Positions 52,556-61,537 of a DNA stretch of 64,000 bases are shown one piece after another. Source of the stretch: CAZIUL01 sp964542475 (lineage in GTDB: Bacteria > Planctomycetota > B15-G4 > CAYZWU01); contig CAZIUL010000015.1 of assembly GCA_964542475.1 (NCBI GenBank), forward strand, positions 18,047-82,046, read 5' to 3'. The notes below the pieces were generated by a model. The model saw only the letters and a list, made by a program, of their open reading frames with translations, was not told the origin of the DNA and did not search any database. Positions within the stretch are counted from its first letter, which is position 1. Each line of letters starts with the position of its first letter. The position numbers and the translations under genes are program-made.

Positions 52556-53512
52556 ATGGAGCTTATCCAGGAGTTCGGAACGGACGACCTGGCAAAAGTA
52601 TATGTTTTACGGATGCGGGACGGTAATGACCACCTGATCGAGTGTGTTGAATCCCTCCAGCCGCCGCGTCCCAGGTCCGAAAAGTGGGTTTTGATCGTGT
52701 CCACTCTTTTCGGCTGCCCGATCGGATGCGCGATGTGTGATGCCGGTGGATGGTACAGGGGCCGGCTGACCGCTGACGAGGTTCTTGACCAGATCCGATT
52801 CATCGTGCGAAAGAGGTTCCACTCGCTCTCGGTTCCCGTGAAAAAGTTCAAGGTTCAGTTCGCAAGGATGGGGGAGCCCGCGCTGAACACCGAGCTGATC
52901 CGCGTGCTTGAAGAGCTTCCATCCGTGCTGGACGCGCCGGGCCTGCTGCCATCGCTTTCCTCTGTGGCCCCTGCCGGATCAGAGCCTTTTTTCGAAAAGC
53001 TTCTCGATGTGAAGGAAAACCTGTACAGCAACGGCCGCTTCCAGCTCCAGTTTTCCATTCACACGACCGAGTCTGAAGCGCGGCAAAGCCTTATTCCCGT
53101 AAAGGGGCTTGGCTTCGAATGGATGGGCCGTTTCGGTGAGAGGTTCAAGCAGCCGGATGATCAGAAGATCACACTCAACTTTGCTGCTGCCGATGATATC
53201 CCGATCGATCCCGCTGAACTTAATCCGTATTTCGATCCTGACCTGTTCCTGATAAAACTGACTCCCTTGAACCCCACGCTCAGCGCAGCCGGCGCGAACC
53301 TTTCCAGCCGGATAGATCCGTACAGCCCTGAAACATCGAGTAACATGGATCTGGTTCAGGCTTTCGAAGATGCCGGTTACAGCGTGATTTTAAGCATCGG
53401 CGAAATCGAGGAAAACCTTATCGGGAGCAACTGCGGACAGTACGCAACCTGCGTCAGCAACGGTACGATAAAGGTCAGAGAGGGGTATGGCAGCGACCGT
53501 TATGCCTTATAA
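52556..53512 (+). CDS. RlmN/Cfr-like radical SAM enzyme lacking one catalytic cysteine
   Basis: RlmN and Cfr methylate C2 or C8 of adenosine in 23S rRNA. This 318-residue relative has the cluster motif CPIGCAMC (Cys54, 58, 61), ARMGEPALN (matching GMGEPLxN) and a C-terminal Cys293 in SNCGQYA, at the place of the methyl-carrying Cys of RlmN (AACGQL). The other essential Cys, seven residues before the cluster motif (LCVSSQVGC in RlmN), is Ile47 here (LIVSTLFGC). The chemistry may differ from rRNA methylation. Its N-terminal RNA-binding region is short. It follows a flavoprotein that could reduce the cluster; that link is inference. Confidence 0.8.
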   Translation: MELIQEFGTDDLAKVYVLRMRDGNDHLIECVESLQPPRPRSEKWVLIVSTLFGCPIGCAMCDAGGWYRGRLTADEVLDQIRFIVRKRFHSLSVPVKKFKVQFARMGEPALNTELIRVLEELPSVLDAPGLLPSLSSVAPAGSEPFFEKLLDVKENLYSNGRFQLQFSIHTTESEARQSLIPVKGLGFEWMGRFGERFKQPDDQKITLNFAAADDIPIDPAELNPYFDPDLFLIKLTPLNPTLSAAGANLSSRIDPYSPETSSNMDLVQAFEDAGYSVILSIGEIEENLIGSNCGQYATCVSNGTIKVREGYGSDRYAL

Positions 53513-53686
53513 AACAAGCAGGTATGAGCGGGGCCCGTTCTTGTAAGCATATAGCGGCATATTTGCTTTGCTGTTAGATGCCAGCTGTGTATACTTGATA
53601 TATTATAAAGCACAAAAAGCCGACCTGTTGACTTAGCTTGTCCATGTTTTCGATTACCTGTGTTGTTTGGAAAAAGGAGGTGGTTT

Positions 53687-54781
53687 ATGCGTTGGATAGT
53701 TCCTGTTCTGGCAGCGGGGCTGATTTTTTGCCTCGCAGCGCCGGCGTTTTCCCAGTCGATCCTTGTCTGGGACAAGGATCACGACAAGCTCATCCCGGAT
53801 CCTGAGGGCACCGGGGATGTGGATGCCACCTACGGCGTGACCAAAGCCCTCGATGATTGCGGTTATACCTACACAAAAGTTACACAACTTCCTGCCGACC
53901 TGGGCCGCTATGAAATCATCTTTCTTGTCATGGGAACCTACTGCTGAGGCATGACCGATTACGAGCTGACTGCGGGACAGCAGTCGCAACTCGTCAGTTT
54001 CCTCAATGCAGGCAAGGCTATTTACATCGATGGCAACGATTTCGGCTACTTTCATAGCACCACCACCCTTTACTCCATGTTCGGATGCACTTATCTCGGG
54101 GACAGCGATGTCGTGGTGAGCATGACAGGCGAGGATGATACCTTCATGGAGAGCGCATCCTTTTCCTACCAGGCATCCGGTTATGCCGACGATTACATGG
54201 ACTGGATCGGTTCGAACGGCGGAGATCTTTCCTTGAAATCGGAAGAGGGAAAATGGCGCCTGGTTTCATATGCCGGTCCGGACGGCACATACCGGGCAAT
54301 CCACGCCGCTTTCTGGTTGACTGCGCTGAAGGATGGCCAGTCAAACTACACCAAGGCCGAGCTCATGGCTGCTTTCATGCGCTACCTCAAGGGTGACTCG
54401 CTGGTGCTCGGATTGAAAGGATCGGTCCCCGCGAGCACGGGAGGCCACGTGGACATGTTTCTCGAGAATCCTGTTTCCGAAGCCGGCAGGGAGTACATAA
54501 TGCTCGGCTCGGTGTCAGGCACGAACCCCGGGCTGCCCCTGGGATCGGTGATACTGCCGCTGAACTATGACATGTTCATGGGCATTGTGATCAACAACCT
54601 GAACGGTCCGATCTTTGTGAACTTTCTCGGGAACCTCGACGCCCAGGGTAGGGCCATGGCGACATTGAATACGCTCGGTCCCGTGGATCCGGCTTGCGCA
54701 GGCATCTCCATATACTTTGCGTATGCCCTCATGGCACCGTATGATTTTGCATCCAACCCTGTGGAGGTATACATCGAGTAA
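53687..54781 (+). CDS. exported protein with in-frame TGA (possible selenocysteine or nonsense codon)
   Basis: From ATG 53687 (AAGGAGG six bases upstream) a signal peptide (MRWIVPVLAAGLIFCLAAPAFS) leads into a Rossmann-like exported domain. The frame is continuous to 54781 apart from TGA at 53945-53947, which falls in VMGTYC-TGA-GMTDYELT. Reading continues in the same frame with no length change. The following 276 residues (DYELTAGQQSQLVSFLNAGKAIYIDGND) continue the same domain. Three readings are possible: selenocysteine, a TGG-to-TGA nonsense mutation at a likely Trp, or an assembly error. A hairpin of SECIS type lies at the right distance. The protein is unfamiliar beyond resembling secreted domains that have a strand, a short loop and the LTxxxxxxLxxFLxxGGxL pattern. 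Confidence 0.6.
53961..53994 (+). promoter_or_regulatory. bacterial SECIS-like hairpin candidate
   Basis: ACGAG (53961-53965) pairs with CTCGT (53990-53994), and GACTGC (53968-53973) pairs perfectly with GCAGTC (53980-53985) around the loop GGGACA. The loop starts 26 bases after the TGA at 53945-53947 and begins with G, both within the general bacterial SECIS pattern as I recall it. It lies in coding sequence, as bacterial SECIS elements do. Confidence 0.4.
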
Positions 54782-54811
54782 AGACACTTTTTTCGAGTAA
54801 CAACACACAAG

Positions 54812-54845
54812 CGGCGTCCGTTCGAGAAGCGGATGCCGTTTTTTT
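54812..54845 (+). terminator. rho-independent terminator
   Basis: CGGCGTCCG pairs with CGGATGCCG over nine positions (one G-T) around a nine-base loop, followed by TTTTTT. It directly follows the stop of the in-frame-TGA gene, showing that this gene ends a functional transcript. Confidence 0.9.
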
Positions 54846-54848
54846 CGA

Positions 54849-56114
54849 TCAATGGTTTGGAAAAAGATCATCAAGCAGGTAGTGGTTCTTTTTCGAGGCG
54901 GCCGCTCCCTGGAATGTCTCGTTGAACGCCACATACATGTCCAGTAGGTTCGGCCTGAACGCCGTCATATGCATGGTGTACTGGTTCGATATCGCGGACT
55001 CGATCTCCCATAGCTCGTCGGTGTCGACCTCAAAGTCGGCGGACAGTTCGCTGACCTGGTGGCTGTACCGGAAGCAGTATACAGGGGAGTAGAGGAGCCG
55101 GTGGTGGTTGGTTACCGCCAGCAGGTCTGTGGAGTTAAGGTAAGGCGAGTAATCCATGTTGTTGCTCGATTTCCTGAGCGCAAAGCCGGAGTTGTTGATC
55201 TCCAGAACAGCACCAGCGCCCGTTCCGGGGTGGCCGGGAACCGGAAAGGACGATATCAGGCTTATCTCGAACGAGCTGAGCTGCGGTGTCGAACTGACAG
55301 CCTCGTAAACATCCAGGTGTGTCTCGTACCCGTCCCCGTCGAAGTCCCGGTCTTCGAGCCCGTCGCGGATCGCGAAGCCGACACCCTCGAAACAGCCGGG
55401 CGGGTAAGGCGGGTAGTAGTAGTTGTGATTGCCGTAGTTTATGGCGGCCCCGATGCCGTCGCTGCTGAATCCGGTGAGCACGGAGATCATGCCCGGCCAG
55501 GATATTGACACTAAGCCCTTCTCTCCGGGCGATGAAGACTGAAACACCATGATGGTTCCCCTGGTGTTCAACAGCCCGGTCGGGTCGTTGCCCCAGTCGA
55601 GATCCCGTACCATGACCGAGCCGCCGCTGAGCACAGGGTCGTTTGCGGTGGCCGCTCCCCAGCCGAAAGCAGCGGAACAGCCGTATCGCGAGATGTCGGG
55701 TATCAGGTTTATGGCGTACAAGTCGTCCAGGATGAGGTTGCGCCCGAGGTCTTCGATATATATATCAGTGCCGGCCTTTTGCATCCCGCGATACATTCCC
55801 CTGAGTTCCAGCCGGTACTCGTTGTTCAGCTCGAACGATGTCTGGATCAGGGGAAGCAGCACGGCTTGGTACCAGTACGGCGGTATCAGGGAACCCAGGC
55901 CGTACTCCTCTATCATCTCCATGATCTCATCGCCCATGAGGTAGCCGTGAGCGAATCCCATCTCGTAATGCGTGCCCCACAGATTGAGGATTCGATGGCC
56001 TTCCATGTGTATGATCTTACCGTTCACGTGAAGCTCTTGTTTCACGGACGAAGCGGGAGGAGCCGGCTGCGCCTGCTGCGCGAAAAAAAGGACGAGTACA
56101 GCTAAAAAGTGCAT
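54849..56114 (-). CDS. exported C45-type Ntn hydrolase (acyltransferase/amidase-like)
   Basis: After a signal peptide (MHFLAVLVLFFAQQAQ), the family opening GTHYEMGFAHGYLMGDEI is followed by the likely nucleophile Cys146 in RYGCSAAFGWG and by VMVRDLDWGND. This matches peptidase family C45 and related penicillin V acylase-like Ntn hydrolases, which cut themselves to expose the N-terminal Cys. A short insertion, DRDFDGDGYETH, looks like a calcium loop. Substrate unknown; the location should be periplasmic or extracellular. It converges on the in-frame-TGA gene. Confidence 0.82.
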   Translation of the reverse strand: MHFLAVLVLFFAQQAQPAPPASSVKQELHVNGKIIHMEGHRILNLWGTHYEMGFAHGYLMGDEIMEMIEEYGLGSLIPPYWYQAVLLPLIQTSFELNNEYRLELRGMYRGMQKAGTDIYIEDLGRNLILDDLYAINLIPDISRYGCSAAFGWGAATANDPVLSGGSVMVRDLDWGNDPTGLLNTRGTIMVFQSSSPGEKGLVSISWPGMISVLTGFSSDGIGAAINYGNHNYYYPPYPPGCFEGVGFAIRDGLEDRDFDGDGYETHLDVYEAVSSTPQLSSFEISLISSFPVPGHPGTGAGAVLEINNSGFALRKSSNNMDYSPYLNSTDLLAVTNHHRLLYSPVYCFRYSHQVSELSADFEVDTDELWEIESAISNQYTMHMTAFRPNLLDMYVAFNETFQGAAASKKNHYLLDDLFPNH

Positions 56115-56203
56115 GTGATGTCTCCTTTGCTACGGGATTGGGCTCTACAGGATTGTATCAAAAGGCGGGAAGAAAGCAATGTGCACGAACCGGGCGCCTT
56201 ATC

Positions 56204-59200
56204 TTATGCGGAGTTCACTCTTTCCTCCACCATTTTTCGTTTTGTGCCGGGTTCCAGCTCCTCGCGGCGGGGAACACGTCCGTGCCACAGATAGTAAAGC
56301 CCTACGCGTACGTCGTTCAGAATCCCCATCAGGCACGGGACCAACAGGAGCGTCAAAAACGAGGCAAAGAAAACGCCGCAGCAGATCGATATCGCCATGG
56401 GGATCAGGTACTGGGCCTGCACGCTTCGCTCCACGATGATCGGCATCAACCCGGCGCAGGTCGTGATGGTCGTCAGAACAATCGCCCTGAAGCGGCGCTT
56501 TCCTCCTTGTGCGAGAGCAGTGAAAAACGGCACCCCTTCCCCGATGCGGCTGTTAATGCTTTCAATGAGCACGATGGCGTCGTTGACAACGATGCCTGTC
56601 AGGGCTACAAGGCTGAAGAGGCTCAGTATTGTCAGGTCGAGCCCAAACACCATGTGCCCGAGCACAGCCCCGATCAGGCCGAAAGGCACCGTCACCATGA
56701 TGACCAGAGGCTGGATGTAGGAGCGGAAGATCGTGGCAAGGATCAGGAAAATCGCGAAGATCGCGAAAAAGAACCCTTTGAACAGGCTCTTTACCGATCT
56801 CTGCGACTCGTACTGCTCGCCCTCTATCGAAAAGGTGACACCCGGATACTCCTTGAGCTGCTTTGGGATGTACTTTTCAGCCAATTCGGTCATGATTTCG
56901 TTGGAGTTGGCAATGTCTGTATTCACATCAGCGGTGACAGCCACCCGCCTCTGGCCGTCATTCCTTTTTATCACGGTGAGCCCTTTTTCAAAGGACAGGT
57001 CAGCCACCGTGGTCAAAGGAATTTCTGCTCCTGAAGGGGTGTGGATCCGGATCCGCTTGAGATCAGCGAGCGACTTCCGATCGCCGGCGGGGTAGCGCAC
57101 CTTGACGCGGATGTCATCCCTGCCGCGCTGAATCCGAACGGGTTCGTTACCGTGCCAGCCGTGGCGCATCTGAAGACCGACATCGTTCAAGCTGAGCCCA
57201 AGCGACCTGGCCGTTTCCTTCAGCCTCACCCTGATCTCGGTCTTGCCCGGCCTGTAGTCGTCTTCAATCTCGTTTACTCCCCGCTTGGAACCGAGGTGGT
57301 CTTTCAAAACATTGGCCGCTGCCCTCAGGTCGTCGTAGTCGTCGCCGAGGAACCAGATCTCGATAGGCTTGCCCGGAGGCCCGTGTTCAATGGTGTCATA
57401 GCTCACCGAGAGAGCTCCCTCGATCGAACCCACCTCCTCGGCCCAGGCCGCGTTGATCTCCTTGAAGAAAACGCCGCGCCGCTCCGAAGGCAGAAGCTCG
57501 GTCTTTACCTCGGCGAGATGACTTCCCATTTGGATGTCGTAGCCCGAATAGCTGCCTACCATGGAGTAGACGTGGAGGATCATCTCCTCTCCGGATCGTG
57601 TGTCGAACCGCTCCGCCGCCTTGTGAAGCCCCTGCTCTATTCGCTTCAGCGCTCCTTGCGTAACCTCGATTGGGGTGCCGGCCGGAAACTCGATCCTGGT
57701 GATCAAAAAATCGGTATCAGCCTTTGGAAAGAGGACGAACTTGATCAGCCCTCCCTCTTTCACCCCTATCATAACCATCATTATGGAGATGGCCGCGGCA
57801 CAGGTCACGTAGCGCCAGCGCAGGACCAGGCGCACTAAGGGTATATAGATGCTTTTTACTAACCCCTGCTCCAGGTTCTCGATGTTTGTGCGGAACCACA
57901 GGGCCGCCCTTTTGACCAGGGACCGGCGTGTGCGGTCCTGTTTCAGGTCAGGGAGATGGTTAAGGTGAGCGGGAAGCAGAAAGAGACACTCGAATAGAGA
58001 AAACACAAGGGCGGACACAACTGCCACGGGCAGCACCCCAATGAACTTTCCCATGATCCCGCTGACGAAAAAAAGCGGGAGGAATGCGACTATGGAAGTG
58101 GTAACCGCACCCACGATGGGCCAGAAAACCTCGACAACCCCGCTGACAGCCGCTACAAACGGCGGCTTTCCCTCCAGCCTGTGCACGTAGATTGCCTCGC
58201 CGACAACTATGGCGTCGTCGACTATGATTCCGAGGGTCATGATGAGAGCGAACAAGCTTATCATGTTCACTGTCTGACCCGTGGTCGCCATGACGACCAG
58301 GGCACCCGCGAGCGAGATAGGAATGCCCATGGCCACCCAGAATCCTAGGCGGAGCCCCAGGAAAAGCCACAGCGTTGCCAGCACGAGCAGAAATCCGATC
58401 TTTCCGTTTCCGAGCAACAGATCGAGACGGTCTTGGATCAGGCGTGAATAATCGGACCACAGCGTCAGGTTCAGGCTGGGCGGAAGCGCCGGGACCTTCT
58501 GTTCGACATACTCTTTCACGATTTCAGAGATGGCGATCGCGTCCTCTTCCTCTGTCTTGGAAACCGTGATCAGGGCCGCCCTTTTACCGTTGAACATGCC
58601 GGATACCGGGTCGTCCTCGAAGCTGTCCCGGATGTCCGCTATTTCGCCAAGCGTGATCAGGGTGCCGTCAGGTCCGGCCATGACCTCGATGTTCCTGAAC
58701 TCCTCGCCCCGATAGCGCCTTCCCATGGTGCGGATCTTGAACTCTTCTCCCCTGGTCCAGACAGAACCGCCGGGGATGTTCAGGCATTCGCGCTTTACCT
58801 TTTGTGCGACCTGTTCGAGTGTGATGCCGAAACGGCGAAGCACGTTCTCGGACACCTCTATTGAGATCTCGTACTCCCTGACCCCGCTGACCCTGACCTG
58901 GGTGACCTCGGGCAGCCGGCGCAGCTCCTCTTTTATATTTTCAGCCTCCTTTTTGAGCTGCTCCTCGGGCAGGTTGCCATAGAGCGCGAGCTCGAGCACA
59001 TCGCTGCGAGTGGAGATCTCGCTTACCGAAGGATTCTCCGCATCTTTTGGAAAGGTGTTGACCGCGCTGATCCTGTCCCTGGCCTTGTCCTTGACATTAT
59101 CCGTGTCATACCCTTCCTCAACATAGATGAAGACCTGGCCGACTCCTTCCTGCGCGATGCTGTCATACTTCTTGATGCCCTCGATGCCGTCTATCGCTTC

Positions 59201-59407
59201 TTCGATCTTGAGGCAGATCCCCTCCTCGATCTCTTCGGGGGTTGCGCCTGGATATGGGATACTCACCTGGATGACATCCACGGAAAACGAGGGCATGACC
59301 TCTTTTTTCATGGAGAAAGAGGCGAAGATACCTCCGGCGAGAATCAGAAAAAAGGCAAGGTAGGCGAAGACTTCGTTGCCGGCCATAAGGGCTACAGCCT
59401 TTTTCAT
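56204..59407 (-). CDS. RND-family efflux permease
   Basis: The 1067-residue protein has the RND layout of two six-helix halves with large periplasmic loops. GIIVDDAIVVGEAI provides the Asp pair of the proton relay in the fourth helix, and the second half has GIVVNDAIVLIES. YPGATPEEIEE is a typical N-terminal loop motif. It pumps substrates using the proton gradient as part of a tripartite complex with the adaptor encoded six bases upstream. No outer-membrane TolC-like gene is in the window. The substrate is not predictable. Confidence 0.94.
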   Translation of the reverse strand: MKKAVALMAGNEVFAYLAFFLILAGGIFASFSMKKEVMPSFSVDVIQVSIPYPGATPEEIEEGICLKIEEAIDGIEGIKKYDSIAQEGVGQVFIYVEEGYDTDNVKDKARDRISAVNTFPKDAENPSVSEISTRSDVLELALYGNLPEEQLKKEAENIKEELRRLPEVTQVRVSGVREYEISIEVSENVLRRFGITLEQVAQKVKRECLNIPGGSVWTRGEEFKIRTMGRRYRGEEFRNIEVMAGPDGTLITLGEIADIRDSFEDDPVSGMFNGKRAALITVSKTEEEDAIAISEIVKEYVEQKVPALPPSLNLTLWSDYSRLIQDRLDLLLGNGKIGFLLVLATLWLFLGLRLGFWVAMGIPISLAGALVVMATTGQTVNMISLFALIMTLGIIVDDAIVVGEAIYVHRLEGKPPFVAAVSGVVEVFWPIVGAVTTSIVAFLPLFFVSGIMGKFIGVLPVAVVSALVFSLFECLFLLPAHLNHLPDLKQDRTRRSLVKRAALWFRTNIENLEQGLVKSIYIPLVRLVLRWRYVTCAAAISIMMVMIGVKEGGLIKFVLFPKADTDFLITRIEFPAGTPIEVTQGALKRIEQGLHKAAERFDTRSGEEMILHVYSMVGSYSGYDIQMGSHLAEVKTELLPSERRGVFFKEINAAWAEEVGSIEGALSVSYDTIEHGPPGKPIEIWFLGDDYDDLRAAANVLKDHLGSKRGVNEIEDDYRPGKTEIRVRLKETARSLGLSLNDVGLQMRHGWHGNEPVRIQRGRDDIRVKVRYPAGDRKSLADLKRIRIHTPSGAEIPLTTVADLSFEKGLTVIKRNDGQRRVAVTADVNTDIANSNEIMTELAEKYIPKQLKEYPGVTFSIEGEQYESQRSVKSLFKGFFFAIFAIFLILATIFRSYIQPLVIMVTVPFGLIGAVLGHMVFGLDLTILSLFSLVALTGIVVNDAIVLIESINSRIGEGVPFFTALAQGGKRRFRAIVLTTITTCAGLMPIIVERSVQAQYLIPMAISICCGVFFASFLTLLLVPCLMGILNDVRVGLYYLWHGRVPRREELEPGTKRKMVEERVNSA

Positions 59408-59413
59408 GTGGCG

Positions 59414-60751
59414 CTACTCCTCCTCTTTCCGGTCGGTTTCTTCTTCCTTGTCCGCGATAACCACGTTCAGGAGACGTTCTTCAAGGGGGGTTATCAGCCT
59501 GGTGGTTATCAGGACATCGCCTTCCTTGATATTGCCGCGTATGTATGCGTGGTCGGCATCCTCGTGGATGAATTTCACCGGCACGGTGCACAGCCTGCCT
59601 TTCACTGCCGTGTGTACCTTTCCTTCGTGTGTTACAGCGGAGCGGGGCACACGGACGCACCTTACAGGATGCCGGGAAGGTATTTCGATTGTGAGGAACA
59701 TGCCTTCAGCCAATGAAACCCGCTTCTCCTTAGCGCCGGTGTCCTGCGCATCCGGTTTCACCACCGCTATCACGGTCCGGCTTTCCGGACTGACTTCCTC
59801 GACGCGGTCCACATGCCCCTTCCACGTGAACGCATCCGGCTCTTCGGCCCAGCGTATGATCGACGAGGCTCCCGCGGCTCCCGAGTACCAGCTGTGCTCC
59901 GTTTTGTCGTTTCCATCGCTTGAAGGAACGAGCCAGCGGAGCACCTCCATGCTGTCCAGGGACACGGGGATCTCGATGCTTGCGTCATCCACTATCGTGA
60001 GCGCGGCTGTGCCTGGAATGATGTGCTGGTATTTTTCAATGCGCACATCGACCAGGCGTCCATTAAAAGGTGCGCGGATCTCGCACCTGTCGAGATTCAG
60101 TTTCGCGGATTCCCATTGGACCTTTGCAGCGCTGAGAGCTGCCGCTAGCTCGGCCAGCCGGCGCGGGTGCAGCGCGATCGCCGCCTCGAGCACAGCGACC
60201 TGGTTCTGCTGGGATATGAACGATGCCTCGGCAGTCTCCACCTCGGAAAGGGTGCCCACGTTCTTGTCGTTGTAAAGGTTTTGAAGCCGCTCGTGCCTGG
60301 ATTTCGCAAGGCCGCAGCCTTTTTTCAGGATACCGAGGCGGGCCGAGTCGCTCCTGTTCTGCTCCTCGATCCGCTTGACCTGAGCTTCCAGGCCGGCGAT
60401 CTCGGCTTCAGCCGCGTCAAGCTTGAGCTTGTAGGTGCGCGGGTCGATGCGAAGGAGAACCTCGTCCGCATCCACGATCTCCCCGTCCTCGAGCGGTGTG
60501 CGCACGTAAACCACTTCACCGCCCGTCTCGGGGCTCAGCGGGACTCGCCGCGCGCAGCGAGCCGTACCGTAACCATGGACGATAACCGTGTAATTTCCGT
60601 ATTCTGCGCGTACCCCTTTGACCGTCAGAGGCGTTTCATGTGTTTCTTTCTCCGGGGGCGCCTCTTTCATGGCAGCCAGCTTGAACGCGCAGAACGCGCC
60701 CGTGGCCAGCACTACAGCCACTATTAATAACCTCACGATTATCCTGGCCAT
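59414..60751 (-). CDS. RND efflux membrane fusion (adaptor) protein
   Basis: A single N-terminal membrane segment (RLLIVAVVLATGAFCAFKL) is followed by a lipoyl-like half (VYVRTPLEDGEIVDADEVLLRID), a long alpha-helical hairpin rich in Glu, Ala and Gln (about residues 110-215), and the second lipoyl half with the beta-barrel region (LDRCEIRAPFNGRLVDVRIEK). It links the permease to an outer membrane channel. The gene directly precedes the permease with a six-base gap. A unique Glu/Asp/Lys-rich tail ends the protein. Confidence 0.93.
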   Translation of the reverse strand: MARIIVRLLIVAVVLATGAFCAFKLAAMKEAPPEKETHETPLTVKGVRAEYGNYTVIVHGYGTARCARRVPLSPETGGEVVYVRTPLEDGEIVDADEVLLRIDPRTYKLKLDAAEAEIAGLEAQVKRIEEQNRSDSARLGILKKGCGLAKSRHERLQNLYNDKNVGTLSEVETAEASFISQQNQVAVLEAAIALHPRRLAELAAALSAAKVQWESAKLNLDRCEIRAPFNGRLVDVRIEKYQHIIPGTAALTIVDDASIEIPVSLDSMEVLRWLVPSSDGNDKTEHSWYSGAAGASSIIRWAEEPDAFTWKGHVDRVEEVSPESRTVIAVVKPDAQDTGAKEKRVSLAEGMFLTIEIPSRHPVRCVRVPRSAVTHEGKVHTAVKGRLCTVPVKFIHEDADHAYIRGNIKEGDVLITTRLITPLEERLLNVVIADKEEETDRKEEE

Positions 60752-60779
60752 TTCCGGACCTTTCGATTTTCAACGGACT

Positions 60780-61274
60780 CTAATCTTCAAACACGTCCTT
60801 GATGTCATGGCAGCCGGGTGCATCGACAAAGTCGCACATGAACTCTTGCACCTTGTCTTTCGGTACAATCATGTATCGTCCTTCAGATCGAGCGTATTCC
60901 TTTTCTTTCTCATCCCGGACGAACGCTTCCGCATGGAAGATGCGTTTTCGGTTCTCCGTCATCCTTGCCACTGCTTTGCACTCGGTGCCGGGTGCAAGCG
61001 GTTTCAGCAGGCGGATTTTTATCTCCGCCGCATAACACGGTTTGCGGCTTCCGACAATGGTTGCCCAGGTCATGACCTCGTCCAGCACCGTGGCGATCAG
61101 CCCGCCGTGGACCACTGAGCGCCATCCAACGAACTCTTTCGGCGCGGAGAACGGAAGCTCGATCCAGCCGTTGCTGATAAAGCTTCGGGCCTTCATGCCT
61201 ATGCTGTTTTCCTCACCACAGACGAAACAGGCCCGGCTCCAGGGCAGCATGATTTTCTTTTTCGTATCATCCAT
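60780..61274 (-). CDS. hotdog-fold thioesterase (PaaI-like)
   Basis: The hotdog motif VVHGGLIATVLDEVMTWA contains the conserved HGG and the Asp/Glu in LDE. ARSFISNGWIELPF and YAAEIKIRLLKPLAPGTE give the strands. CFVCGEENSIGM near the N-terminus is a Cys pair seen in many members of this thioesterase group. It probably hydrolyses an acyl-CoA. The 164-residue length is normal. A short right end of the MITE-like repeat lies between it and the adaptor gene. Confidence 0.87.
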   Translation of the reverse strand: MDDTKKKIMLPWSRACFVCGEENSIGMKARSFISNGWIELPFSAPKEFVGWRSVVHGGLIATVLDEVMTWATIVGSRKPCYAAEIKIRLLKPLAPGTECKAVARMTENRKRIFHAEAFVRDEKEKEYARSEGRYMIVPKDKVQEFMCDFVDAPGCHDIKDVFED

Positions 61275-61328
61275 CTTTTCATCCTTATGGCCGCCTCTCG
61301 ATGGGATTGGTCCACCCGGTGTGGGGTC

Positions 61329-61390
61329 GATTACGGCGCCCTGGAGGGCGGCACTCTGTTGCCGCCTCTTTTCTTCCCTGAACCCTTAAC
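61329..61390. repeat. dispersed intergenic palindromic element, copy 3
   Basis: GATTACGGCGCC, then GGAGGGCGGCACTCTGTTGC and CGCCTCTTTTCTTCCCTGAAC, repeats the block order of 6230-6324 including the GGCGGCA/TGCCGCC hairpin. It lies between the divergent thioesterase and dinB genes. Confidence 0.65.
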
Positions 61391-61537
61391 ACATATCCGA
61401 TCCCGATTTCGATTTCGATTTTTTATCATGACTGCCGCCCGACACAAAAAACTGATGTTAACCCGAATCGCATCGGATTACAATTGTCCCGAAATATCGA
61501 AGAACACGCGGTTTTGGATCGCTTGAGGTTTTCAGGC

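Noticed and set aside
53660..54781. Two separate genes, 53660-53947 and 53951-54781
   Set aside because: Both are in the same frame and separated only by one TGA and one codon; the second part has no ribosome site or signal peptide of its own and continues the same domain. One gene with an internal TGA is the simpler reading.
56138..57034. Long plus-strand open frames opposite the RND permease and similar antisense frames elsewhere
   Set aside because: They are rich in His, Arg and Gln without domain patterns and lie opposite clear genes, as expected for shadow frames in GC-rich DNA.
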